Shown: in pieces, positions 8,590-16,869 of the stretch | Position numbering within the stretch: the stretch's first letter is position 1 | Layout: every line of letters starts with the position of its first letter | Assembly: GCA_018240525.1 (NCBI GenBank) | Contig: JAFEFN010000003.1 | Coordinates: forward strand, 496,001 to 560,000 | DNA: 64,000 nt | Reading direction: 5' to 3' | Source of the DNA: Pseudomonadota bacterium | Lineage (GTDB): Bacteria > Pseudomonadota > Gammaproteobacteria > Steroidobacterales > Steroidobacteraceae | Translations under genes and position numbers: made by a program | The notes under the pieces: generated by a model | The model's input: the letters and a program-made list of their open reading frames with translations, nothing else | Told to the model about the DNA's origin: nothing | Database searches by the model: none

Positions 8590-11055
8590 ATGGACTTTGT
8601 GCTGATCCCCTTGCGCTCCCGAATCCGTAGCATTTCACACACCCATCGTCTCGCCGTTCCCTTCGACCTGAAGGGGGTGGGTACGTTAGTTTGGCTGGCT
8701 CTATGCATGGCCTTCCTGGCGACGCCGGCGCACGCCCAGGCGACGGACCCGGCAGATCAGATTTGTCCGCGCTGGGCCAGCGGATCAGGGTTGCAGGATC
8801 CCCCGGATCTGCGAAGCCAGAACGGCGTGTTGGAAGTAACCTTCCAGTTCAAAACTACCGTCGACGCCCGTGGCCTGACCCGCTATTGCTTCGTGACAGA
8901 CACTGGGCTGGAGTCACCGACCCTGCACGTCCTGCCGGGCGACCAGTTGATCATCCACCTGCAAAACACTCTGCCAATGCAGCCGGTGGGGATGGCGATG
9001 ACGCTGCCCAAGGCGCATCTGCACGCCCAAGCCGGCGCAAACAACGACTGCGCCGGTGGGGCCATGGGCACGGGGGTCACCAACCTGCACTTCCACGGGC
9101 TCAACGTACCGCCAACCTGTCACCAGGACGAGGTGATCAACACTCTGGTCCAGCCAACGCAGTCATTTGATTATACGGTGCAGATTCCGGCGGACGAGCC
9201 TACCGGCATCTACTGGTACCATCCGCATCCGCACGGCTTCAGCAACCTGCAGGTCCTCGGAGGCGCCTCCGGCGCGATCATGGTCGAGGGCATCGAGAAT
9301 GTAGTGCCGGCAGTGGCCGGGTTGCCCCAGCGTATCCTCGTGATTCGCGACCAGCTGCTGCCGCAGGGACACGGTCCGAGCGCCGCCTCGCTGGACCTGT
9401 CGGTGAACTATGTGCCGGTCACTTCGTCCGACAACATTCCCGCAACGCTGCCCGTGCCCGCGTCGACTACCGAGTTCTGGCGGGTACTCAATGCCTCCGC
9501 TGATACCGAGCTGCAGCTGCAGTACGTCGTTGAGGGCGGCGCGCAACCGATGCAGGTCGTCGCCGTCGACGGTGTGCCCGTCGGACAAGGCACCGGCGCT
9601 ATCCAGCCTACAACGCAGACGAGTGTCGCACTTGGCCCCGGCGCTCGCGCCGAATTCACCATCGTCACACCCAGCACGGGCCATACAGCGCAGCTGATCA
9701 CACAGGCGGTTGACACGGGACCGGCCGGCGCGCGCACCCCACAACGTACCCTTGCAATCATTACCGCCCAGTCGAGTTCAGCGGCCGCAATAGTCGCGGC
9801 ACGGTCGCGCCTGGGTCAGGTGCGCACGGCCGTACGCGTGACGCGTTTTGCACAGATGGCCTCCGTCAACCCCGACGGCCTGCGGGCGCTGTATTTCTCG
9901 GAGAACCTCGACATCGCGGATGCCGCTTACTACATCACCGAGCATGGACAAACGCCGGTGGCATACGCGATGGGAGCCGCGCCGGCCATCACGCTGCACC
10001 AGGGAACCACTGAAGACTGGGTCGTGGAGAATCGTTCCGCAGAAGACCATGTCTTCCATATTCACCAGACTCGCTTCCAGACCCTCGCCGTCAACGGCCA
10101 GGCGGTCAGCGATCCTGCCCTGCGCGACACCATTAATGTGCCACACTGGAGCGGCACCGGCCCGTACCCGAGCGTCAAGCTGCGGATGGATTTCCGGCCG
10201 GCGAACATCGTAGGTACGTTTGTCTATCACTGCCACATCCTGGCGCACGAGGATCTGGGCATGATGCAGGCAATCCAGGTACTGCCAAGTGGAGTGGCCA
10301 CGTCCACAACCGTGAGCCCCTCGGCCTCTGAAGTGGTCGCGGGCGCTCCGGTCACGCTGACTGCGAGTCTGCGGGCCGCCGACGCCAGCGCGAATCTGGC
10401 CGGTACCGTGCAGTTCTTCGACGGCGATGTGCCTCTGGGCAATCCCGTCCTCGTCACCGCTGAGCAGGCAGTGCTTACCGCGCCGCTTTCAGGCTATGGC
10501 ATGCACGCTCTGTCGGCCTCCTATTCCGGAGATACCACCCGCAATCAGTCGTTGTCCGCAGCGGTAACCGTGGCCGTGGAGGACTTCGCGCTCGCCGCAC
10601 CCGCCATTTCCATCAAGTCAGGCGACTCAGCCATTGTGCCGGTGACCATGACCACGTCGGACGGATTTTCAAGTTCCGTCGCCTTTAGCTGCGCGGTGCC
10701 GGCGGCACTCACCGGAGTCACGTGTACGGCGAGCCCAGAATCGCTCAATGCGGCGGGCGCGATAACCCTGCAAATCAAGACCGGTGTGACTGGTATGAGT
10801 GCCACGTTGCTGCGCTTTCCTGCCACGCTCGCAATAGTGGGTTGCCTGGCCGTGCCGTGGCGGCGCCGCCGGCGAGGCGTGTTTCTGGCTGCGGCTTCTG
10901 CCGCGCTCACACTTGTGGCGGTAGGCTGTAGCTCGTCACACACGACTGCCCCTATCACCCCGCCGGGCAACTACACAATCGCGGTGACCGGCACCTGCGG
11001 GGGCGCTGCGGCGCCAATTACACACACGCTTTCCGTGGCGGTTCAGATCCTCTGA
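8590..11055 (+). CDS. secreted multicopper oxidase with C-terminal Ig-like domain and membrane tail
   Basis: An 821-residue exported protein: long n-region, hydrophobic core VWLALCMAFLA and cleavage near AHA-QA (about residue 50). The oxidase part carries all four copper-binding motifs: HFHG at 167-170, HPHPHG at 211-216, HIHQT near 488, and YHCHILAHEDLGMM near 543-556 with the type 1 copper Cys-His and an axial Met. A Big_3_5-type Ig repeat follows at about 570-660. The tail has two hydrophobic stretches separated by WRRRRRG, then LVAVGCSSS, and a final PGNYTIAVTGT strand region. The enzyme would oxidise phenols or metals at the cell envelope. The tail architecture is unusual for the family. 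Start choice is uncertain: only a weak AAGAA precedes the ATG. Confidence 0.88.
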   Translation: MDFVLIPLRSRIRSISHTHRLAVPFDLKGVGTLVWLALCMAFLATPAHAQATDPADQICPRWASGSGLQDPPDLRSQNGVLEVTFQFKTTVDARGLTRYCFVTDTGLESPTLHVLPGDQLIIHLQNTLPMQPVGMAMTLPKAHLHAQAGANNDCAGGAMGTGVTNLHFHGLNVPPTCHQDEVINTLVQPTQSFDYTVQIPADEPTGIYWYHPHPHGFSNLQVLGGASGAIMVEGIENVVPAVAGLPQRILVIRDQLLPQGHGPSAASLDLSVNYVPVTSSDNIPATLPVPASTTEFWRVLNASADTELQLQYVVEGGAQPMQVVAVDGVPVGQGTGAIQPTTQTSVALGPGARAEFTIVTPSTGHTAQLITQAVDTGPAGARTPQRTLAIITAQSSSAAAIVAARSRLGQVRTAVRVTRFAQMASVNPDGLRALYFSENLDIADAAYYITEHGQTPVAYAMGAAPAITLHQGTTEDWVVENRSAEDHVFHIHQTRFQTLAVNGQAVSDPALRDTINVPHWSGTGPYPSVKLRMDFRPANIVGTFVYHCHILAHEDLGMMQAIQVLPSGVATSTTVSPSASEVVAGAPVTLTASLRAADASANLAGTVQFFDGDVPLGNPVLVTAEQAVLTAPLSGYGMHALSASYSGDTTRNQSLSAAVTVAVEDFALAAPAISIKSGDSAIVPVTMTTSDGFSSSVAFSCAVPAALTGVTCTASPESLNAAGAITLQIKTGVTGMSATLLRFPATLAIVGCLAVPWRRRRRGVFLAAASAALTLVAVGCSSSHTTAPITPPGNYTIAVTGTCGGAAAPITHTLSVAVQIL

Positions 11056-11188
11056 CGTCAAAGCAGGGGTGCCGGTGACTCGGCCTGACTGCGCCAGGAC
11101 GCGCCGACGCACAACGCCCGTCGACCCGCTTGCCGACACCGGACATAATCGGTACTTGCCGTCCCAATTGCGGATAACGGAGCACGCA

Positions 11189-12691
11189 GTGAGAACGTCA
11201 CAACGGCTGTTAGCGCTGAGCATGTTCGCGGGCTTAGCCTGCCTTTCGCGCACAGCGTTCCCCGCGGCGGCGCCGGCATTTGAGCAGACGGACCGCATCT
11301 TCGCCGACTTTGTCGCCGACAAGCATATCCCGGGCCTCGTGTACGGCATTGTCGCCGACGGCCACCTGGTCCACGTCGGGACTTATGGAGTGCAAAATCT
11401 GGAGTCAAAGCGTCCGGTCACGGCCGACACGCTGTTTCGCATCGCCTCCATGACCAAGGCGTTTACGGCGCTCACGCTTCTAAAGCTGCGCGATGAGGGA
11501 CTGGTGCGCCTCGACGCCCACGCCGAGGAATATGTGCCGGAAATGCGCGGCTGGAAGTATCCGACGGATGATTCGCCGAAGATCCGGGTGCGCGATCTTC
11601 TCAACCACGTCGCGGGATTCGTCACCGATGACCCCTGGGGGGACCGGCAGACACCACTGCCGGAAGAGCGGTTCAGTGAACTTTTTCGTGGCGGCGTGTC
11701 CTTCACGCGTGCACCCGAGACCGGCTACGAGTACTCAAACCTCGGCTTCGCCCTGGTAGGCCGCATCGTCAGCAACGTTTCCACGCACAACTACGCCGAG
11801 ACGATCACGCAGACGCTGCTCAAGCCCCTTGGCATGCAATCCTCGGGCTTCGTCGCTGAGGCCGCACCGTATGAGCGCCGCGCGCTCGGCTATCGCTGGG
11901 AGGACAACGCCTGGCGCCTTGAGCCGACCCTGGGTCCGGGTGCATTCGGGGCGATGGGCGGACTGCAGACCAGCGCCGACGACTACGCGCGGTGGGTCAG
12001 CTTCCTGCTGTCCGCATGGCCAGCGCGCGATGGCGCCGACGCAGGTCCGGTGAGGCGCGCTACGGTGCGCGAGCTCGCCCAGGGATCCAACTTCCCGACG
12101 ATCCGCGAGCGACCCGGACCGGATCCAGGCGCCTGCCGCCTCGTGGCCAACTACGGGATGGGCATGCGTACCATGCTGGACTGCGAGCTTGGCTTCACCC
12201 TCAGTCACTCCGGTGGCTACCCCGGTTACGGCTCGCACGTACTGCTCCTGCCCGACCGCGGCGTCGGTATTTTCGCCTTTGCCAGCCGGACGTATGCCGA
12301 GGCATACGAACCGGTGTGGAAGTCCGCATTTGCTTTGCACAATTCCGGGTGGCTGCCGCCGGAACGGGCCGTGCCGGTGAGCGCTACCCTCGCCGACGCC
12401 TACCGGGTGGTCGCGGAAATCTACGCCAGGGGCAGCGTGGCGCAGGCCAAAGACCAGCTGGCCATGAACTTTCTTCTCGACCGCGATACCGGGGGACGGG
12501 CCCGCGACCTCGCAGCTCTTAAGGACCGTCTCGGGGACTGCGACACCCTGGCACCCATCTCGGCAAGCGGAGCGCTGAGCGGCGACTTCCTCTGGAACTG
12601 CACGCGGGGGCGCCTCAAGGGCACGCTGGAACTCGCACCGACGCGGCCACCGCGCATTCAAAGCCTGAAGCTAGCGGTCGCCGAGCCCTGA
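11189..12691 (+). CDS. exported serine hydrolase of the class C beta-lactamase / esterase family
   Basis: About 500 residues from a GTG preceded by CGGAG. A signal peptide (LLALSMFAGLACLSRTAFPAAA) precedes a beta-lactamase fold with the Ser-x-x-Lys motif as SMTK, the Tyr-x-Asn motif as YSN and the third motif as HSGG, in the expected order. Proteins of this kind are periplasmic esterases, D-aminopeptidases or penicillin-binding-like enzymes more often than true beta-lactamases. The C-terminal ~130 residues after the catalytic domain are less conserved in style. It lies 133 bases after the multicopper oxidase and may be cotranscribed with it. Confidence 0.87.
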   Translation: MRTSQRLLALSMFAGLACLSRTAFPAAAPAFEQTDRIFADFVADKHIPGLVYGIVADGHLVHVGTYGVQNLESKRPVTADTLFRIASMTKAFTALTLLKLRDEGLVRLDAHAEEYVPEMRGWKYPTDDSPKIRVRDLLNHVAGFVTDDPWGDRQTPLPEERFSELFRGGVSFTRAPETGYEYSNLGFALVGRIVSNVSTHNYAETITQTLLKPLGMQSSGFVAEAAPYERRALGYRWEDNAWRLEPTLGPGAFGAMGGLQTSADDYARWVSFLLSAWPARDGADAGPVRRATVRELAQGSNFPTIRERPGPDPGACRLVANYGMGMRTMLDCELGFTLSHSGGYPGYGSHVLLLPDRGVGIFAFASRTYAEAYEPVWKSAFALHNSGWLPPERAVPVSATLADAYRVVAEIYARGSVAQAKDQLAMNFLLDRDTGGRARDLAALKDRLGDCDTLAPISASGALSGDFLWNCTRGRLKGTLELAPTRPPRIQSLKLAVAEP

Positions 12692-13094
12692 GGCAAGCCC
12701 CGAGGCACCCGGACGCGCCGTCCGCTCCAAACGCACCCCGGTCGATGGCGGTCAGCGCAAGGCCACGCTGCTGGTTGCGCCATAGCGCTGCGCTGACCGA
12801 GCCGGCTGCCGCATGGCGGCCAAAGAACCGGGGCCCTCGCGGGGCAAGCGAAGGTGTGTCTGGAGCACCGTCTCCGGGTCCCGCGCGACGGGACAGTGTA
12901 CGTCCCACGTGCCGTGCGCCGTCATCACCGCAGATCACGCGCGCCACACCAATTCTCATGCGCGTCCCGCCGCTTCGTCGCAATTACTAGCGCGCAGCCA
13001 GCGTCGCACTTCGCCGACGGAATTGAACTTGTATTTCTCGGCGATGGAATTAAGGTGTGACCCCGATCAAAGGAACGATCGGCAAGGGGAAACA
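12692..13094 (+). other. leader region upstream of the IPT/TIG secreted protein gene
   Basis: Roughly 400 bases without a supported gene. A reading frame continuous with the next gene extends back to 12813, but its composition (Arg/Ser/His-rich) and the strong ribosome-binding site at the ATG at 13095 argue that it is not translated. A possible promoter is TTGAAC at 13023 with an A/T-rich GAATTA about 18 bases downstream. An inverted repeat lies just before the ribosome-binding site. Confidence 0.45.
13063..13082. promoter_or_regulatory. inverted repeat, possible operator
   Basis: CCGATC and GATCGG form perfect 6-base arms around an 8-base spacer, placed directly before the AAGGGGA ribosome-binding site of the next gene and just after a possible promoter. 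The position suits a repressor site or a small mRNA hairpin that affects translation. No regulator is adjacent. Confidence 0.35.
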
Positions 13095-14249
13095 ATGACT
13101 ACTACCACCCACTCACGTCGCAGTCTGCAATTTCATCTACCCGGCACCGCCGCGGCCCTGCTCGCCTTCGCCGCCTGGACGCAGTGCTCCTTCGCAGCGC
13201 CCGTGGTGCAGGCTGTCAACGGAACGCTCAATGACGGCGCCACCGTCACCATCACCGGCTCGGGCTTCGGGACCAAGCCCTCGGCAGCACCCTTGGTGTG
13301 GGACGATGCCACCGGCACGTCCATTACGGCGAAATGGAGCGGTGCGTGGCCCGACCAGTCGCCGGGCTACAACCTCACCTACTACGCGCCGATACGCGGG
13401 GTGAGCCCGCCGCACTCCCACGCAACGCGCTACATTGCGGGGGCGCACGCCGGAAGTTCGGGGGCGAATGCCGGTTGGAACGTCATCCTGTACAAGAACA
13501 TCACGGCGCCGGCGATGCCGTACTACATCTACGCCAGCTGGTATCAGCGCTTCGACCCGAATTGGCATTTCGGCGGCGACAACAACACGAAAACCTTCGA
13601 CTGGTCCTACGGCACCGGCCCCTACAACAACCCCTACAGCTGGTACATCTGCTACGGTCCGCCGCACCCGGACAGCGCCGCGGACACGGGCGCGCAATGG
13701 ACCTATGAGAATGGCACGCCACTGCTGAATCCGGACCTGAACGGCCACATAGCGTGGTGGGGTCTCGCGGCGGATCCGTTTACTCAGTGGTCGAAAGTGG
13801 AGATTGCCATCAAGGTCACCAACCAGCAGAACGGCTACGTACAGATGTGGGAAAACGGCCGCCAGGTCATGAACTACGCGGGTATCACCGACAATTACCC
13901 CGGCACGCAGCGCTCGATCGGGATCGGTGGCTATGCACGAATGTACGGCTACTCGAGCAATTGGCGTTACTTCGATGATGCGTACATCGATACGACGCTT
14001 TCGCGCGTGGTGCTCGCCGACACCCCGGTGCTCAGCCAGGCCAGGATCGTGGAGAATCAGATCCCCAGCGCGTGGAGCACCGGATCGATCACCGCGAAAG
14101 TGAACCTCGGCAAGTTCACGCAGGGTCAGGCGGCATACCTGTTCGTCGTCGACTCCACAGGCGCGGTGACCGCAACGGGCCTCAAGGTCACGGCCGGGGG
14201 CACCGCGGCCGCCATACCGGATGCACCGTCCTCCTTTCAGGTGGACTGA
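13095..14249 (+). CDS. secreted protein with IPT/TIG domain and lectin/lyase-like beta-sandwich
   Basis: 384 residues from an ATG with AAGGGGA upstream. After a signal peptide (ending near CSFA-AP) there is an IPT/TIG fold segment (GTLNDGATVTITGSGFGTKP, about 40-60), then a region rich in Trp and Tyr (YASWYQRFDPNWHFGGDN, WSKVEIAIKV, GYVQMWENGRQVMNY) that resembles the concanavalin-like sandwich of LamG domains and heparin-lyase-type proteins. The C-terminal ~75 residues form a second small beta domain (PSAWSTGSITAKVNLGKF). A role in carbohydrate binding or cleavage outside the cell is inferred; no catalytic residues can be assigned. Confidence 0.7.
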   Translation: MTTTTHSRRSLQFHLPGTAAALLAFAAWTQCSFAAPVVQAVNGTLNDGATVTITGSGFGTKPSAAPLVWDDATGTSITAKWSGAWPDQSPGYNLTYYAPIRGVSPPHSHATRYIAGAHAGSSGANAGWNVILYKNITAPAMPYYIYASWYQRFDPNWHFGGDNNTKTFDWSYGTGPYNNPYSWYICYGPPHPDSAADTGAQWTYENGTPLLNPDLNGHIAWWGLAADPFTQWSKVEIAIKVTNQQNGYVQMWENGRQVMNYAGITDNYPGTQRSIGIGGYARMYGYSSNWRYFDDAYIDTTLSRVVLADTPVLSQARIVENQIPSAWSTGSITAKVNLGKFTQGQAAYLFVVDSTGAVTATGLKVTAGGTAAAIPDAPSSFQVD

Positions 14250-14266
14250 AACCGCGCTTCGCCGCA

Positions 14267-14294
14267 CCCCCGCCGCTCATCGCGTCGGCGGGGG
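14267..14294 (+). terminator. GC-rich hairpin after the IPT/TIG gene
   Basis: CCCCCGCCG and CGGCGGGGG form a perfect 9-base stem with a 10-base loop, 18 bases after the stop codon. There is no T-run, so it is a weak intrinsic terminator or an mRNA-stabilising hairpin. Confidence 0.5.
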
Positions 14295-14466
14295 CGTCCC
14301 CTGGAGTCGACGGTCGAAGCGGGCCCGAGCAACGGCGCGCAGTGGTGACTACCGGTCGCTCTGCCCTTCTCTCCCGCATTGCAGCAGTCCGCGAGATCCT
14401 CCGGACACGGCTAGTTCGGTACAGTAGGCACACGCGCGAGAGCCGTCGCCTGCAGGAGTCGAACGC

Positions 14467-15039
14467 ATGGGAATTCTGGTGCTGGGTCTCATTCTCTTCT
14501 TGGGGGCGCACACCATATCGATTGTCGCCCCCGTCTGGCGTGAAAGAACGGCCGCGCGGACGGGCAATGCCTGGAGGGCACTGTATTCGCTGGTATCGAC
14601 TGTCGGGTTTGCTCTGATCATCTTGGGGTACGGTGCGGCACGCCGCCACCCGCACTTGCTCTATGCGCCTCCCCCTGGCAGCCACTACGTGGCGGCGGCT
14701 CTGATGCTGCCGGTGTTTACGCTCCTCCTCGCCGCGTATCTTCCGGGCCGCATCAAGGCTGCACTGCAGCACCCGATGCTGATCGCTGTCATGCTCTGGT
14801 CATTGGCGCATCTGATTGCCAAGGGCACGCTGGCGAGCGTCGTGCTCTTCGGCGCGTTTCTCATTTGGGCGCTGGCGGATCGCATATCGTTCAACTGGCG
14901 CACGCCACGGCCCATCGCCGCTGCGCCGCCAGGCCGTTGGAACGACGCCATCGCCCTCGTGATGGGGCTGGTGCTCTACTTCATCTTCCTGGATTGGCTG
15001 CACTTGCGCTGGATCGGTGTCGCACCTTTTGCCACCTAA
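14467..15039 (+). CDS. NnrU family integral membrane protein
   Basis: 190 residues with about six hydrophobic segments, starting at an ATG with AGGAG nine bases upstream. Signature segments of the NnrU family are visible: LFLGAHTISI at the N-terminus, RHPMLIAVMLWSLAHLIAKGTLASVVLFGAFLIWALADRIS-type sequence in the middle (QHPMLIAV here), and a final short helix. NnrU proteins were named from nitric-oxide-reductase regulons, but most members, including isolated ones such as this, have no proven role. No denitrification gene is nearby. Confidence 0.88.
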   Translation: MGILVLGLILFLGAHTISIVAPVWRERTAARTGNAWRALYSLVSTVGFALIILGYGAARRHPHLLYAPPPGSHYVAAALMLPVFTLLLAAYLPGRIKAALQHPMLIAVMLWSLAHLIAKGTLASVVLFGAFLIWALADRISFNWRTPRPIAAAPPGRWNDAIALVMGLVLYFIFLDWLHLRWIGVAPFAT

Positions 15040-15160
15040 GAGCAACCACAGGCCGCGACCGGCATCACTTCGGGCACCAGCCATGGTCCGGCACCGTAGC
15101 CACGGGAGCTTGCGTGAGACCCGTGACCGGATTCCTCACGGTTGGTAGGCGCGCCATCGC

Positions 15161-15631
15161 CTAAGTATCGACCCGGCCTTCGGGCGCACCGCGGCCGAGA
15201 ACATCCGGCAGCGGGTGCCCGTGTTCGGCAAATGAAAGCGATATCGAGTTGAGGCAATGACGCTCGCCGCTGGGCGGCGGCCCATCCGGAAACACATGGC
15301 CCAGGTGGCTGCCGCACCGCGCGCACACCTCTTCGGTGCGCACCATACCGTGGCTGTTGTCGCGGATGCGCCGAATGTGACTCTCTGCGTAGGGTTTGAA
15401 GAAGCTAGGCCACCCGGTACCCGAGTCGAATTTCGCACTCGAGCGAAACAGGGGCAGACCGCAGAACCGGCAGCAATAAATGCCATCCTTGTGGTTATCC
15501 AAGAAAACGCCACAAAAAGGAGCCTCTGTTCCGTGGTGCAAGAGGACCTCTCGTTCTGCAGAGCTCAGGCCGCCGGTAATCGCCTTGCGTTGCGCGTCCG
15601 TTGGCGGCCGGAGATCAAATGCATCGTTCAT
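15161..15631 (-). CDS. msrB: peptide-methionine (R)-S-oxide reductase MsrB
   Basis: A 156-residue repair enzyme reducing methionine-R-sulfoxide in proteins. The zinc-binding pairs CRFC and CARC are both present, as are the family blocks GTEAPFCG, SGTGWPSFF and RHCLNSISL, whose Cys is the catalytic one. The ATG is preceded by GAGGAA. No signal peptide, so it acts in the cytoplasm. It stands alone; no msrA is adjacent. Confidence 0.95.
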   Translation of the reverse strand: MNDAFDLRPPTDAQRKAITGGLSSAEREVLLHHGTEAPFCGVFLDNHKDGIYCCRFCGLPLFRSSAKFDSGTGWPSFFKPYAESHIRRIRDNSHGMVRTEEVCARCGSHLGHVFPDGPPPSGERHCLNSISLSFAEHGHPLPDVLGRGAPEGRVDT

Positions 15632-15828
15632 GCGAAGTTCCTCGTAATGCCGCGTGGAGGTGCCGTCACCCGGCCTGCAGGCTGAACGGCGCGCGGCACG
15701 GGGACGCGCCGCGTGATTCGTGAGGATGCTAGCACGGCCTGTGACGCCCTATCCCCGATGGCCGGGTGGCGAGGGGTATCCGCAGCGGGAGTATGAACGC
15801 TAGCCAGTCCGTGCCGCGAAAAGCGGGG

Positions 15829-15860
15829 AACCGCCTCCGGCGCAACGGCCGGAGGCGGTT
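15829..15860 (-). terminator. strong hairpin terminator
   Basis: A perfect 13-base stem (AACCGCCTCCGGC with its complement) and a 6-base loop lie 14 bases beyond the stop of the minus-strand secreted-protein gene. Read on the minus strand the stem is followed by TTCCCCGCTTTT, a modest T-run, consistent with an intrinsic terminator. Confidence 0.75.
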
Positions 15861-15874
15861 TACTGTGCGCTGGA

Positions 15875-16573
15875 TCAGGGGGCCAGGCGCGCGGCCTTGA
15901 CGGTACCGGTCAGCGTGAACTCCACGGTGCTGGTGTCGAACTCTGAATTCGGCACAGTGGGGTCAAACTTCGACGCGTACTGGGTCAGCGCGAAGCTGCC
16001 GTGATAGCTGCGGCTGCCGGGGTCAACCGTGACTGTCATCTCGAGCACGGCGAGACCCTGGTACCCCAGAACCGGGCCGGGCGGCGGACCATATCCCATG
16101 GCAAGGTGCGTGAGCTTGTAGGTCGAGTGACCCACGTAGCGCCATGACCCCATGCACACGTCACCTACGGCCGGGGTCCGACCGCCAGAGATGGTGATCT
16201 CCGTGCCATCGTCATGCCACTGGATCGTCCCGAAATCGAGCAACGCGCCGTCCGGAATGCCCGGGTTGTCATTCGGGGCGGACGGGTTCGCCTTCGCACG
16301 CCACTCAAACTTCCATGTCCCGACGATGCCGTGCCCCTCCTCGCCCTGTTCATCGAAGACCGAGAGCAGCCGCCCCGAATCTGTGCCCGGCCTGTAGACC
16401 GCATCACTCAGTCGCGCCCCGTCAAGTCCAGACCCTGAGGTGGGTCTAAAGGGGCCGGTATCGGCGCAGGAGGCCTGTGCCGCACCGCTCAAGGTAAAGC
16501 CAACGACCGCAATTCCCAGTGCGAGGGCTTGGGATGCCCTGACACACGCCCACCTCAATCTGGATTCACTCAC
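15875..16573 (-). CDS. secreted protein of unknown function
   Basis: 232 residues from a GTG with AAGGAG six bases upstream; a longer reading frame begins at 16693 but includes the ribosome-binding site region. A signal peptide (ALALGIAVVGFTLSGAAQA-S) leads to a mature protein of mostly beta character, with two or three cysteines (SCADTGPF, VCMGSWRY) and the block IVGTWKFEWRAKANPSAPNDN. The pattern looks like a small periplasmic beta-barrel or lipocalin-like fold, but I do not recognise the family. It is monocistronic with a strong terminator. Confidence 0.7.
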   Translation of the reverse strand: MSESRLRWACVRASQALALGIAVVGFTLSGAAQASCADTGPFRPTSGSGLDGARLSDAVYRPGTDSGRLLSVFDEQGEEGHGIVGTWKFEWRAKANPSAPNDNPGIPDGALLDFGTIQWHDDGTEITISGGRTPAVGDVCMGSWRYVGHSTYKLTHLAMGYGPPPGPVLGYQGLAVLEMTVTVDPGSRSYHGSFALTQYASKFDPTVPNSEFDTSTVEFTLTGTVKAARLAP

Positions 16574-16869
16574 TGTTGTCTCCTTCTTCTTGGTGTTTTC
16601 GGTTTGTGCCGGCAGATGAAGCAGCGTCAGTGCGGCCGGTAAGCGCACATGAAGCTTGGGGTAAGAATCGCACCTGCTTCCAGGCGGCTCCACCGGGACA
16701 GGGCCGGGGGGACACAGGGCTTATGACAAATCGCTGACCTGCGCCGGGCCGGGGAATTAGTTAGTCTTCCGAACCGCATGGCCTACCCCAACGTACTCGC
16801 TGACGATCCACTCTGGTCGATTGTGCGCCATCTGCGCGGATCGGGAAACACGCTGACGCCGGCCGCCGA

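Noticed and set aside
11069..11188. 40-residue N-terminal extension of the beta-lactamase-fold protein
   Set aside because: The extension is not signal-like, whereas the GTG at 11189 has CGGAG upstream and starts a clear signal peptide.
12813..13094. Upstream extension of the IPT/TIG protein by 94 residues
   Set aside because: The extension is Arg/Ser-rich and precedes a signal peptide with its own AAGGGGA site, so the true start is 13095.
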